Source: JAPEKQ01 sp964516845 (GTDB lineage Bacteria; Joyebacterota; Joyebacteria; Joyebacterales; Joyebacteraceae). Taken from it: a stretch of 27,467 nucleotides of DNA. Both the position numbers and the translations under genes were made by a program. This document shows, piece by piece, positions 1-7,129 of the stretch (its first letter is position 1; every line of letters starts with the position of its first letter). The notes beneath the pieces were generated by a model. The model did no database searches and had not been told where the DNA came from. It worked only from the letters and a program-made list of their open reading frames with translations. The stretch covers positions 1 to 27,467 of the forward strand of contig CAZEXP010000031.1 in the NCBI GenBank assembly GCA_964516845.1, written 5' to 3'.

Positions 1-15
1 ACCTGGTGGCGGCTC

Positions 16-597
16 GTGTCAGATGAAGTGACCAAGAAGGCGGGGGAGCCCACGGCCAACAACACCGCGAGGCTCGTGGAACGACTCAAGGCAGGCGATG
101 AACAGGCCTTCGAGGAGTTCGTAACCGAATACAGGGAACGCGTTTACCGCGTTGCCTGGCGCGTCCTGCGGGAAGACGAGGCGGCGGAGGATTGTGCGCA
201 GGAAGCCTTCATTAAGGTATTCCGGCACATCGGTCGCTTCGAGGGACGCTCGAGTCTCTACACCTGGCTTTACCGCATCACGGTCAATATCGCGCTCAAC
301 AAGCTCAAGCGGGACAGATTCCGACAGATGGTTCCGCTGGGTGATCTGCCGAGGAGGGACAAGCGGGCATCGACGAACCCGCTCCGGGCGGCGCTGAGCA
401 GCGAGGTGGCTGAGAGGATCGATGAAGCGGTCAGACAGCTGCCGGAGAAGCAGAGGGCGGTCTTCACCCTGAAGTTCTTTGAAGGGTTGAGTCACAGAGA
501 GATCGCCGACATCGTTGGGTGTTCAGAGGGGACATCAAAGGCGAACTACTTTCACGCGATCAGGAAGCTGAGAGTCATGTTGGAGGATCTGAGATAA
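16..597 (+). CDS. ECF-type RNA polymerase sigma factor (sigma-70 family)
   Basis: Directs RNA polymerase to a dedicated set of promoters, probably in response to an envelope or redox signal relayed by the anti-sigma factor encoded next. The 193-residue protein has the two-domain ECF layout. Region 2 is at about residues 28-100, with the acidic AAEDCAQEAFIKVF segment and the aromatic TWLYRIT promoter-melting segment. Region 4 is at about 137-190, with LPEKQRAVFTLKFFEGLSHREIADI followed by the recognition helix around CSEGTSKANYFHAIRKL. There is no region 1 or 3, as usual for the group. The GTG start is the first usable codon in the window. No in-frame stop lies upstream, so the true start could lie before base 1. 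Its TAA stop shares one base with the next ATG (TAATG), which implies translational coupling. Confidence 0.93.
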   Translation: MSDEVTKKAGEPTANNTARLVERLKAGDEQAFEEFVTEYRERVYRVAWRVLREDEAAEDCAQEAFIKVFRHIGRFEGRSSLYTWLYRITVNIALNKLKRDRFRQMVPLGDLPRRDKRASTNPLRAALSSEVAERIDEAVRQLPEKQRAVFTLKFFEGLSHREIADIVGCSEGTSKANYFHAIRKLRVMLEDLR

Positions 598-1175
598 TGG
601 ACTGCGAACTCATCAGAGATCAGCTGATCGAGTACCTCGACGGAGACCTTTCTCCGGAGCTGGCGCGCCTCGTCGAAGAGCACCTCGAGGAGTGCCCCGA
701 GTGCAGATCTGAGATGGATGCCTTCGCGGGCGTACGCGAACTCCTTCTCGACGACGGCTACGTTGAACCGTCACCCTTCTACTGGACCCGCTTCAATGCG
801 CGACTCATGCAGCGTCTCCATCGTCCGTCGCTGCTTTCGTGGCATCCGGCGGCGACCCCGCGGCTCGTTCCCATCGCCATCGCGGCCGTGCTCTTCGTCG
901 TTGGTTTCACTGTCGGCGCGGGGCAGCTTCTGGGGCTCGGCGGCGCAGGTGACACGAGCGTCGCGGATCGCGGAACTGATTCCGTGATCTCCCTGGCGAG
1001 CAGGCAGCATGTGATGAGTGGTGAGGCCGTCATCGAGTTCGCCGACTACTCCGATACGCTCCGGCCGAGTTCGTTCGCGGAACCGACCGACGGGCCTCAG
1101 TTCATCCTGGCCAGTTCGGACCGCTCACAGGAGCAGATGGAGCAGCGGCTCTCGAGGGAAGGCTACCGCGACTGA
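597..1175 (+). CDS. Transmembrane zinc-finger anti-sigma factor
   Basis: Predicted to bind the preceding ECF sigma factor and hold it inactive at the membrane. The 192-residue protein begins with a zf-HC2/ZAS-type domain: residues 1-45 carry the His29-x3-Cys33-x2-Cys36 zinc signature (EEHLEECPECRSEM), with an additional Cys3. A single hydrophobic segment at about 90-114 (LVPIAIAAVLFVVGFTVGAG) separates the cytoplasmic anti-sigma domain from a ~75-residue periplasmic tail rich in Ser, Asp and Glu, which has no domain I recognise. The ATG at 597 is preferred over an upstream in-frame start because it sits in the TAATG junction with the sigma gene and places the zinc domain at the N-terminus, as in the family. 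The signal sensed is not visible from the sequence. Confidence 0.9.
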   Translation: MDCELIRDQLIEYLDGDLSPELARLVEEHLEECPECRSEMDAFAGVRELLLDDGYVEPSPFYWTRFNARLMQRLHRPSLLSWHPAATPRLVPIAIAAVLFVVGFTVGAGQLLGLGGAGDTSVADRGTDSVISLASRQHVMSGEAVIEFADYSDTLRPSSFAEPTDGPQFILASSDRSQEQMEQRLSREGYRD

Positions 1176-1189
1176 TCCCAGCCTGGAAG

Positions 1190-1221
1190 ATCGCTTGATC
1201 CATACATCGCTTGATCCATAC
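1190..1221. repeat. Perfect 16-bp tandem duplication
   Basis: The 16-mer ATCGCTTGATCCATAC occurs twice with no spacer (1190-1205 and 1206-1221). It lies just after the anti-sigma stop codon and before the terminator hairpin. A short CGATGAC direct repeat follows (1221-1227 and 1231-1237). It is probably a local duplication. Confidence 0.9.
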
Positions 1222-1232
1222 GATGACATCCG

Positions 1233-1266
1233 ATGACCCCGGCGCGTACGTGCCGGGGTCATTTGC
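1233..1266 (+). terminator. Likely intrinsic terminator of the sigma/anti-sigma operon
   Basis: An 11-bp perfect stem (ATGACCCCGGC at 1233-1243 pairing with GCCGGGGTCAT at 1252-1262) with an 8-nt loop is followed by a short T-containing stretch (TTTGCTTTG). The U-tract is weak, but the position 57 bp after the last stop fits termination. Confidence 0.7.
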
Positions 1267-1332
1267 TTTGCGGCAGCTCGTCCTCCCGGCAGCCGTTGCA
1301 CGCCAGGCGGTTCTGAACGACATCCAATTCCC

Positions 1333-1361
1333 TTGTTGCAGACGCCGCTCTTCTGCTAGAA
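1333..1361 (+). promoter_or_regulatory. Weak candidate promoter upstream of the secreted repeat protein
   Basis: TTGTTG (1333-1338) and CTAGAA (1356-1361) are 17 bp apart, about 90 bp before the gene at 1451. Both hexamers are imperfect. The rest of the 1263-1450 gap shows no coding potential or RNA gene that I can recognise. Confidence 0.25.
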
Positions 1362-1450
1362 GTGTGGCTGTGGTTGATTCAGACTGAGTCCGCGCGCCGT
1401 CATACGGCCGTTTCCGATCGTGCGCTTCGTCAAGTAACGGGGAGGGAACC

Positions 1451-2656
1451 ATGAGAACGAGTGCTCTGCTCTGTGTGCTTCTGGTTGTTGTTCTGGCCTC
1501 GGCGTCGTTCGCGGACCTGTCGACGTCCGCGGTGAGGCCCGCGGGAGGCTCGGGCTGCGAGCCCGTCATCCGCATTGGTGGCTGTTCCCTGACGGCCGAC
1601 GAGCGCGCGAATCTCGACCCGCGGCTCTCGAACAGGGGAGAGCCGGGCGCCGAGCCCCAAGTCCAGCGTGATCCGCCGTGCGAACTCGTCTGCAACGCGT
1701 GCTGGTACGCCGAGGGCGAGGGTCCCACTCCCGATGAGTACGTCGATACCTTCAACGGCGGGTGCAACTCGAGTCCCGAAGCGTTCTGGACCGTGTCACC
1801 AGCATACGGGCCGCTCACCATCTGCGGGCAGGGTGGCAACTACATGTTCAGTGCCATGAGCTACCGCGACACGGACTGGTATGAGCTTACGCTAACAGAG
1901 TCTCGAGAGATCACGGCGACGTGCACCGCTGAATTCCCCGTGACTCTCTACATACTCGACGGGAACAGCGGCTGCTCGTTGATCACTACGGTGGCGGACG
2001 ACTCCCAGCCGGAGTGTGTCGAGGCCAGCGTGACATACGTCTGCACGCCCGGCACGTGGTGGGTCTGGGTCGGAGCCGCAGGGTTCGGCGGGTGGCCGAA
2101 CGACTCCGACTACCTCCTGACCATCCACGGCTACGATTTCGAGTGCGTTCTGGATTGCCCGGGCGGCGTTGCGGTCGAGGGCGAGCCGCCGCTCGAGACA
2201 GACTATGTGGACTACACGAACGGTGGATGCAACTCCATCCCGCCGGTGTTCCAGCGGCTCGATCCGAGCCCGACGACCGATCTCCACTGCGGGATCGCCG
2301 GTTTCTACGAGAATCAGGGGGGGTGCCTCCGCGACACGGACTGGTACGAGCTCGTGCTCGATGAGGCCCGCGAAGTAACCGTGTGCGCCGCGGCCGAATT
2401 CCCTCTGCAGATGCTGTTCCTTCATCCGGCTCCGGATTGCAGCAACTTCACGTACGGCGAGTCCGTCAACGCTCCCGTGTGCGAGGAACGGTGCATCACC
2501 GAGGTGCTGGATCCCGGCGTGCACTGGTTGTTCATCGCTACGCAGTTCGTGTCGTATGTTCCTCCTGATTCCCGGTACGTTTTCAGTGTGGATGGCTACA
2601 CAACGGCGGTGGAGAACAGGAGCTGGGGGCTCATCAAGAGCCTCTACAGAGAGTAG
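1451..2656 (+). CDS. Secreted cysteine-rich protein with two PPC-like repeats
   Basis: The function is unknown; it is probably an extracellular or surface protein. Residues 1-21 form a clean Sec signal peptide with cleavage expected after ASASFA. The mature protein contains two copies of a ~155-residue unit, at about 77-229 and 232-384. Each has an N-terminal Cys cluster, a D-x-x-NGGCNS motif (at 104 and 258), a second conserved core, RDTDWYEL (at 139 and 294) followed by RE(I/V)T, and a closing YxxxxxGY strand. The D-T-D-W-Y core with a following distorted beta pattern resembles bacterial pre-peptidase C-terminal (PPC) domains. There are over 20 cysteines, which suggests disulfides. The last residues, SWGLIKSLYR at 391-400, stand apart from the repeat. 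The ATG at 1451 has a strong GGGGAGGG ribosome-binding site. The gene stands alone between the sigma operon and purD. Confidence 0.75.
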   Translation: MRTSALLCVLLVVVLASASFADLSTSAVRPAGGSGCEPVIRIGGCSLTADERANLDPRLSNRGEPGAEPQVQRDPPCELVCNACWYAEGEGPTPDEYVDTFNGGCNSSPEAFWTVSPAYGPLTICGQGGNYMFSAMSYRDTDWYELTLTESREITATCTAEFPVTLYILDGNSGCSLITTVADDSQPECVEASVTYVCTPGTWWVWVGAAGFGGWPNDSDYLLTIHGYDFECVLDCPGGVAVEGEPPLETDYVDYTNGGCNSIPPVFQRLDPSPTTDLHCGIAGFYENQGGCLRDTDWYELVLDEAREVTVCAAAEFPLQMLFLHPAPDCSNFTYGESVNAPVCEERCITEVLDPGVHWLFIATQFVSYVPPDSRYVFSVDGYTTAVENRSWGLIKSLYRE

Positions 2657-2690
2657 CCGCAGGAATGGACCGGGAGATGCCGCGTGATCG

Positions 2691-2707
2691 GAGGATGCGA
2701 CATCCTC
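2691..2707. other. Perfect inverted repeat abutting the purD ribosome-binding site
   Basis: GAGGATG-CGA-CATCCTC is a 7-bp perfect stem with a 3-base centre. It ends at the base before the GGAAGGAG Shine-Dalgarno (2708-2715) of purD. It could be an operator or a small RNA hairpin that modulates initiation. It has no U-tract, so a terminator role is less likely. Confidence 0.4.
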
Positions 2708-2726
2708 GGAAGGAGACTCGCTGGGC

Positions 2727-4007
2727 ATGAAGATACTGATCGTCGGTGGCGGCGGGCGCGAACACGCGATCGCGTGGAAGCTCGCGCAGAGCGAGGGCGC
2801 GCCCGAGCTCATCGCCGCTCCGGGGAACGCCGGGATTGCGGCACTCGCGCGTTGCGTTCCCGTCGCAGCGGACGATATCGACGGTTTGGCCCGGCTCGCG
2901 CGGGAGGAGCGGTGCGACCTGACCGTGGTCGGGCCGGAGGTTCCGCTGACGCTTGGACTGGCCGATCGCATCCGGGAGACCGGAGGCGCCGTGTTCGGTC
3001 CATCGAGTGACGGCGCCCGGCTCGAGGGCAGCAAGTGGTTCGCCAAGGAGGTCATGGAGCGGGCTGGGGTTCCGACCGCTCGCGCGTGGCGCGCCACGTC
3101 CCGTGAGGCCGCACTCGCGGCGCTCGACCAGACGGGAGCCCCGATCGTGGTCAAGGCGGACGGGCTTGCCGCAGGCAAGGGCGTCATCATCGCTGAGACA
3201 CGCCAGAAGGCTGTTGCCGCTGTGGATGACATCATGATGCAGCGGCAGTTCGGCGATGCCGGCGCAACGGTCGTGATTGAGGAGTTCCTGGTGGGCGAGG
3301 AGGTGTCCATCCTCGCGCTCACCGACGGTGAACGGTTCGCGCCACTCGTCGTTTCCCAGGACCACAAGCGGGCGCTCGACGGAGACCTCGGTCTCAACAC
3401 GGGTGGCATGGGTGCGTACGCGCCGGCGCCCGTCGTCGACGCGGAGATGACGCAGGGGATCGTCCACGACGTTCTCAGACCGACCGTGGAGACGCTGCGC
3501 GCGATGGGCATCGACTACCGCGGCGTGCTCTATGCGGGGCTGATGCTGACAATCGACGGCCCGAAGGTCCTCGAGTTCAACTGCCGGTTCGGCGACCCGG
3601 AGACACAGGTCGTGCTGCCGCTTCTTGACGGCGACCTGGCGGAGGTCATGCTGGCGGTCGCGCGGGGCGAACTCGATCCGGCCACCGTGCGCGCGAGCGG
3701 GCGCTCCGCCGCCTGCATCGTGATGGCGTCGGGTGGGTATCCGGGCAGCTACACGAAGGGCAAGACGATCGAGGGACTCGGCGCCGCAGGGAAGCTCGAC
3801 GGCGTGACGGTGTTCCATGCGGGGACGGCGCTGTCGGGCGGGAGCGTCGCAACATCGGGAGGACGCGTTCTCGGCGTCACGGCGACGGCCGGCGAGCTGT
3901 CCGCCGCGCTCGACCGCGCGTACGAGGCGGTCGAACTGATCACGTTCGAGGGCGCACAGTATCGCCGCGACATCGGTCACCGCGCGCTCGCACGGCTGAA
4001 GGCGTAG
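2727..4007 (+). CDS. purD: Phosphoribosylamine-glycine ligase (GAR synthetase)
   Basis: Catalyses ATP-dependent joining of glycine to 5-phosphoribosylamine, the second step of de novo purine synthesis, in the cytoplasm. The 426 residues match the usual family length. The N-domain starts with the diagnostic MKILIVGGGGREHA. The ATP-grasp domain follows: PIVVKADGLAAGKGV (139-153), EEFLVGEEVS (185-194), SQDHKRALDGDLGLNTGGMGAYAP (210-233) and the metal/ATP-binding EFNCRFGDPETQ (283-294). The C-terminal domain ends in RRDIGHRALA. All core motifs are intact. The ATG at 2727 has a GGAAGGAG ribosome-binding site 11 bases upstream, slightly farther than ideal. No other purine gene is in the window. The next gene follows after 49 bp. 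Confidence 0.97.
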   Translation: MKILIVGGGGREHAIAWKLAQSEGAPELIAAPGNAGIAALARCVPVAADDIDGLARLAREERCDLTVVGPEVPLTLGLADRIRETGGAVFGPSSDGARLEGSKWFAKEVMERAGVPTARAWRATSREAALAALDQTGAPIVVKADGLAAGKGVIIAETRQKAVAAVDDIMMQRQFGDAGATVVIEEFLVGEEVSILALTDGERFAPLVVSQDHKRALDGDLGLNTGGMGAYAPAPVVDAEMTQGIVHDVLRPTVETLRAMGIDYRGVLYAGLMLTIDGPKVLEFNCRFGDPETQVVLPLLDGDLAEVMLAVARGELDPATVRASGRSAACIVMASGGYPGSYTKGKTIEGLGAAGKLDGVTVFHAGTALSGGSVATSGGRVLGVTATAGELSAALDRAYEAVELITFEGAQYRRDIGHRALARLKA

Positions 4008-4056
4008 CAGAGAGACCCTGCTGAAGGCGGCGCAGCGCCGATGAGGACGGCCCGGC

Positions 4057-4698
4057 ATGAGGATCATCGATCTCACAGAACGCTCCGATGAGCCGACGCG
4101 CGACCTGCTGCGACCGGTCGCGCTCGCCATCAAGGACGGCGACCTCGCTATTCTTCCGACGATGACCTACTACGGTCTCTGCGCCGACGCGCTCAATCCG
4201 GACGCGGTGGGACGCGTGTTCAAAGCGAAGGGGCGCGACCCATCGAAGCCGCTCATCGTTCTCGTCGACTCGTTCGAGATGCTCAAGCCGCTCGTGGAGG
4301 AGATCCCGCCTGTCGCGCGGGAGCTCGAGTGGCGTCTGGGAGCGAAGGGGCTGACGTATGTGCTCAAGGCGTCGGATCGACTCCCGTCGGAGTTGACGGC
4401 GGGTGGGGAGACGATCGCCGTTAGACTGGAGCGCAACGAGGTCGTGCAGGAGATACTCGCGCTCGTCGGTCAGCCGATCACGGCTCCCAGCGCGAACCAC
4501 GAGGGAGAGGAGCCGCCCCGGAACGTCGATGAGGCGGTCCGGGCGCTCCGCGACTGGATCGAGATCGCCGTCCGTTGGTACCCCTCATCGGCGACGGCGC
4601 CCACCACGCTCGTGGATCTCACGTGTGATGTCCCGACCGTACTCCGCGAGGGGACCGTACCCGCCGCTGATATTGCGAAGGTCGTCGGCGTCGCCTGA
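4057..4698 (+). CDS. L-threonylcarbamoyladenylate synthase family protein (Sua5/YciO/YrdC)
   Basis: Members make threonylcarbamoyl-AMP from Thr, bicarbonate and ATP, the first step of the universal t6A modification at position 37 of ANN-decoding tRNAs. The 213-residue protein corresponds to the single YrdC domain without the extra Sua5 domain. Recognisable elements are the substrate-binding LPTMTYYGL (33-41), the KxRxxxKPL motif as K58-G-R60-DPS-K64-P65-L66, APSAN (143-147), the PTTLVD strand (182-187) and the LREGTV end motif (196-201). The usual WPGPLT segment is altered here to RLGAKGLT (93-100), so this may be a YciO-like paralogue rather than the main t6A enzyme. The ATG at 4057 has only a weak GAGGA upstream. 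It may be co-transcribed with purD. Confidence 0.85.
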   Translation: MRIIDLTERSDEPTRDLLRPVALAIKDGDLAILPTMTYYGLCADALNPDAVGRVFKAKGRDPSKPLIVLVDSFEMLKPLVEEIPPVARELEWRLGAKGLTYVLKASDRLPSELTAGGETIAVRLERNEVVQEILALVGQPITAPSANHEGEEPPRNVDEAVRALRDWIEIAVRWYPSSATAPTTLVDLTCDVPTVLREGTVPAADIAKVVGVA

Positions 4699-4720
4699 CG
4701 TGCCGGTGGCCGGTGCATTG

Positions 4721-4749
4721 TTGACCCCCGTGTCTGCCTGCCGTAGACT
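4721..4749 (+). promoter_or_regulatory. Sigma70-like promoter of the phosphatase-rpiB-glyA operon
   Basis: TTGACC (4721-4726), a 17-bp spacer and TAGACT (4744-4749) make a near-consensus housekeeping promoter in the gap after the Sua5-family gene. The start of transcription would be about 4756, giving a leader of roughly 40 nt to the GTG at 4799. Confidence 0.65.
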
Positions 4750-4798
4750 CTGTTCCTGCCTCTGATTCGTTCGATCGACCTGTCCCGTGGAGGGCTTC

Positions 4799-5290
4799 GT
4801 GCCGGTCCGTGTCCTTCTCGTCTGTTCCGGCAATACGTGTCGAAGTGCGATGGGCGAGGGGATCCTGCGCGAACTCGCGGGGCGGTCGCCCGGCGCCGGA
4901 CTCGTGGCAGCCTCCGCCGGAACGCTCGGCATCGTCGGCGCCCCGGCGACCGCCGAGGCGGTCCAGGTCGCGCGTTCGCACGGTATCGACATTTCGGGAC
5001 ACGCGTCGGGCGCTCTGACGGATGAGACGATGCAGAGCGCCGATCTGGTCCTGGCGATGACCGAGCTGCACGTTGACGAACTGAGGCAGAGATTCCCTGA
5101 CGCCGTCGACCGGACGTACCTGCTGTCGATCTACGCCGACGGGAGCGACACGGATGTGCCGGATCCCATCGGCGGGCCGATGGAGGAATACGAGCGCGCG
5201 TACGGGATGATCGAAGCGTATCTCACGAGCGCTCTTCCGAAGATCGTCGCGATGTCCGGCGGCGATGAGGAAGAGGCGAACCGCGGATAG
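4799..5290 (+). CDS. Low-molecular-weight protein phosphatase, probable protein-arginine phosphatase
   Basis: Removes phosphate from phosphorylated protein residues through a cysteinyl-phosphate intermediate. The 163-residue protein has the P-loop C9-S-G-N-T13-C14-R15-S16 near the N-terminus and the general-acid loop D122-P-I-G (VPDPIGGPMEEY). Thr at the sixth P-loop position region (GNTCRS instead of GNICRS) is the feature that marks YwlE-type phosphoarginine phosphatases; classical LMW tyrosine phosphatases have Ile there. The GTG at 4799 is chosen over GTG 4787 because GGAGGG (4789-4794) is correctly spaced from it and lies inside the longer reading. The protein has no signal peptide. It is the first gene of a cluster with rpiB and glyA. 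A partner arginine kinase (McsB) is not in this window. Confidence 0.9.
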   Translation: MPVRVLLVCSGNTCRSAMGEGILRELAGRSPGAGLVAASAGTLGIVGAPATAEAVQVARSHGIDISGHASGALTDETMQSADLVLAMTELHVDELRQRFPDAVDRTYLLSIYADGSDTDVPDPIGGPMEEYERAYGMIEAYLTSALPKIVAMSGGDEEEANRG

Positions 5291-5330
5291 CGCGACCGGG
5301 ACGGTGTGGCCGCGCGGCAAGAGGGACACC

Positions 5331-5771
5331 ATGAAGATCGCAGTTGGATCCGACCACGCTGGATACGATCTCAAGCGGCTCGTCGTCGAGCATCTGATCG
5401 CGCGCGGCTTCGAGATCATCGACTTCGGCACGGACAGTGATGAATCGACCGACTATCCGGACTACGGAGCGCCGGCAGCACGCGCGGCCGCGTCCGGTGA
5501 GGCGGACCGAGCCATTCTCTTCTGCGGCTCGGGGCAGGGGATGTGCATGGTTGCCAACAAGATCCACGGCGTGCGAGCGGCGCTTGTCTGGGACCGGGAG
5601 ATCGCGCGTCTTTCGCGGGCGCACAACAACGCGAACGTGCTCTGTCTGCCTGGCCGTTTCGTCGCCCCCAATGACGCGATCGACATCGTCGACGACTGGC
5701 TCGTCGAGGGGTACGAGGGCGGCAGGCACGAGAGACGTGTAGCCAAGATGATGCAACTGGAGGAGGAGTAA
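5331..5771 (+). CDS. rpiB: Ribose-5-phosphate isomerase B
   Basis: Interconverts ribose 5-phosphate and ribulose 5-phosphate in the non-oxidative pentose phosphate pathway. The 146 residues match the RpiB/LacAB family. Conserved parts are the N-terminal KIAVGSDHAGYDLK, the STDYPDYG loop, the catalytic-Cys/anion loop FCGSGQGMCMVANKIHGVRA and the RAHNNANVLCLPGRFV segment carrying the second active-site His. The ATG at 5331 is used because AGAGGGA lies upstream and the protein then begins exactly at the family N-terminus; a longer reading from 5265 adds an unrelated Arg-rich stretch. The stop is 1 base before glyA, so the two are translated together. Related family members act on allose 6-phosphate, but that cannot be distinguished here. 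Confidence 0.95.
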   Translation: MKIAVGSDHAGYDLKRLVVEHLIARGFEIIDFGTDSDESTDYPDYGAPAARAAASGEADRAILFCGSGQGMCMVANKIHGVRAALVWDREIARLSRAHNNANVLCLPGRFVAPNDAIDIVDDWLVEGYEGGRHERRVAKMMQLEEE

Positions 5772-5772
5772 C

Positions 5773-7065
5773 ATGGCCGGCCTGAAGCAGGTGGATCCCG
5801 AAGTATACGAGGCGATCCAGGCGGAATTGCACCGCCAGACCGAGAAGCTGGAACTGATAGCGTCGGAGAACTTCACGAGCGCGGCGGTCCGTGAGGCGGT
5901 CGGGTCCGTGATGACGAACAAATACGCGGAGGGCTATCCCTACTTCCGCCGCAAGGACGATACGATCAACTGGACTCGGAACGGCCGGTACTACGGGGGC
6001 TGCGAGTTCGTCGACAAGACCGAGAACCTCGCGATCGCCCGCGCCAAGGAACTCTTTGGCGCCGACCACGCGAACGTGCAGCCGCACTCCGGAAGCCAGG
6101 CGAATATGGCGCTCTACTTCGCGCTGCTGGATGTCGGCGACACGTACTTCGGACTCGAGCTTTCGCACGGCGGTCATCTCACGCACGGCCACCCGATCAG
6201 CTTCTCCGGAATGTTCTACAACGTCATCCACTACGGCGTCGATCAGAAGACCGAGGTCCTCGACTACGCCGTGCTGAGGAAGCTGGCGCTCGAGCACAAG
6301 CCGAAGCTCATCATGACCGGCGCGTCCGCGTATCCACGTACGATCGACTTCGCCGCGTTCCGTGAGATCGCCGACGAGGTCGGCGCGTACCTCTCGGTCG
6401 ACATGGCGCACATCGCCGGTCTCATCGCGGCCGGTCTTCACCCGAGCCCGGTACCGCATGCCGACGTTGTGACGACGACGACGCACAAGACGCTGCGCGG
6501 TCCGCGCGGCGGCATGGTGCTCTGCAGGGAGGAGCACGCGCGCGCGATCGACAAGACCGTCTTCCCCGGTATTCAGGGTGGGCCGCTCGAGCACGTCATC
6601 GCCGGCAAGGCCGTCTGCTTCAAGGAGGCTCTCGAGCCGTCCTTCAAGGTGTACCAGCAGAAGATCCTCGACAACGCTCAGCACATGGCCGAGTCGTTCA
6701 AGAAGCGCGGCTACCGTCTTGTCTCGGACGGGACCGACACGCATCTGATGATGGTCGATCTCAGGACGAAGGGCGTCACCGGCAAGGCGGCGGAGAACGG
6801 TCTGGAGAAGGCCGGTATCACCGTGAACAAGAACACGATCCCGTTCGACCCGGAGAAGCCGTTCATCGCCAGCGGCATCCGCGTCGGCACGCCCGCGCTG
6901 ACGACACGCGGGATGGGCGCCACAGAGATCGACAAGGTGGTGGAGCTTCTCGACCGGGCTCTCGCGGATATCGAGAATGAGCAGACACTTGAGGCTGTCA
7001 AGAACGACGTGATGGCGCTCTGCGCGGACTTCCCGCTCGTTGTGGGTGAGGAGAGGCCCGTCTAG
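5773..7065 (+). CDS. glyA: Serine hydroxymethyltransferase with an unusual active-site-loop insertion
   Basis: PLP enzyme that converts serine and tetrahydrofolate to glycine and methylene-tetrahydrofolate, supplying one-carbon units. The 430-residue protein has LIASENFTS (28-36), the PHSGSQAN cofactor-phosphate loop (104-111), HLTHGHPISFSG, the PLP-contacting D210-MAH213, and the Schiff-base lysine K239 in TTTTHKTLRGPRGG. The oddity is the loop that is normally YAEGYPGKRYYGG. Here residues 51-56 (YAEGYP) and 72-76 (RYYGG) are kept, but 57-71 form a longer stretch (YFRRKDDTINWTRNG), about 13 residues more than the usual G-x-R turn. The catalytic Tyr/Glu positions flanking the insertion are intact, so activity is expected. 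The ribosome-binding site GGAGGAG lies inside the rpiB end. Confidence 0.96.
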   Translation: MAGLKQVDPEVYEAIQAELHRQTEKLELIASENFTSAAVREAVGSVMTNKYAEGYPYFRRKDDTINWTRNGRYYGGCEFVDKTENLAIARAKELFGADHANVQPHSGSQANMALYFALLDVGDTYFGLELSHGGHLTHGHPISFSGMFYNVIHYGVDQKTEVLDYAVLRKLALEHKPKLIMTGASAYPRTIDFAAFREIADEVGAYLSVDMAHIAGLIAAGLHPSPVPHADVVTTTTHKTLRGPRGGMVLCREEHARAIDKTVFPGIQGGPLEHVIAGKAVCFKEALEPSFKVYQQKILDNAQHMAESFKKRGYRLVSDGTDTHLMMVDLRTKGVTGKAAENGLEKAGITVNKNTIPFDPEKPFIASGIRVGTPALTTRGMGATEIDKVVELLDRALADIENEQTLEAVKNDVMALCADFPLVVGEERPV

Positions 7066-7082
7066 ACAGGGATCATGGGGCG

Positions 7083-7106
7083 GCGGGCCGGCGAGTGCCG
7101 GCCCGC
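7083..7106 (+). other. Strong GC hairpin between glyA and the deaminase gene
   Basis: GCGGGCCGGC (7083-7092), a GAGT tetraloop and GCCGGCCCGC (7097-7106) form a perfect 10-bp stem just after the glyA stop. No T-run follows, so it is more likely a transcript-stability element or a leaky, factor-assisted terminator than a standard intrinsic terminator. Confidence 0.6.
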
Positions 7107-7129
7107 GGACCCTGCCGAGGAGCCGCCCG

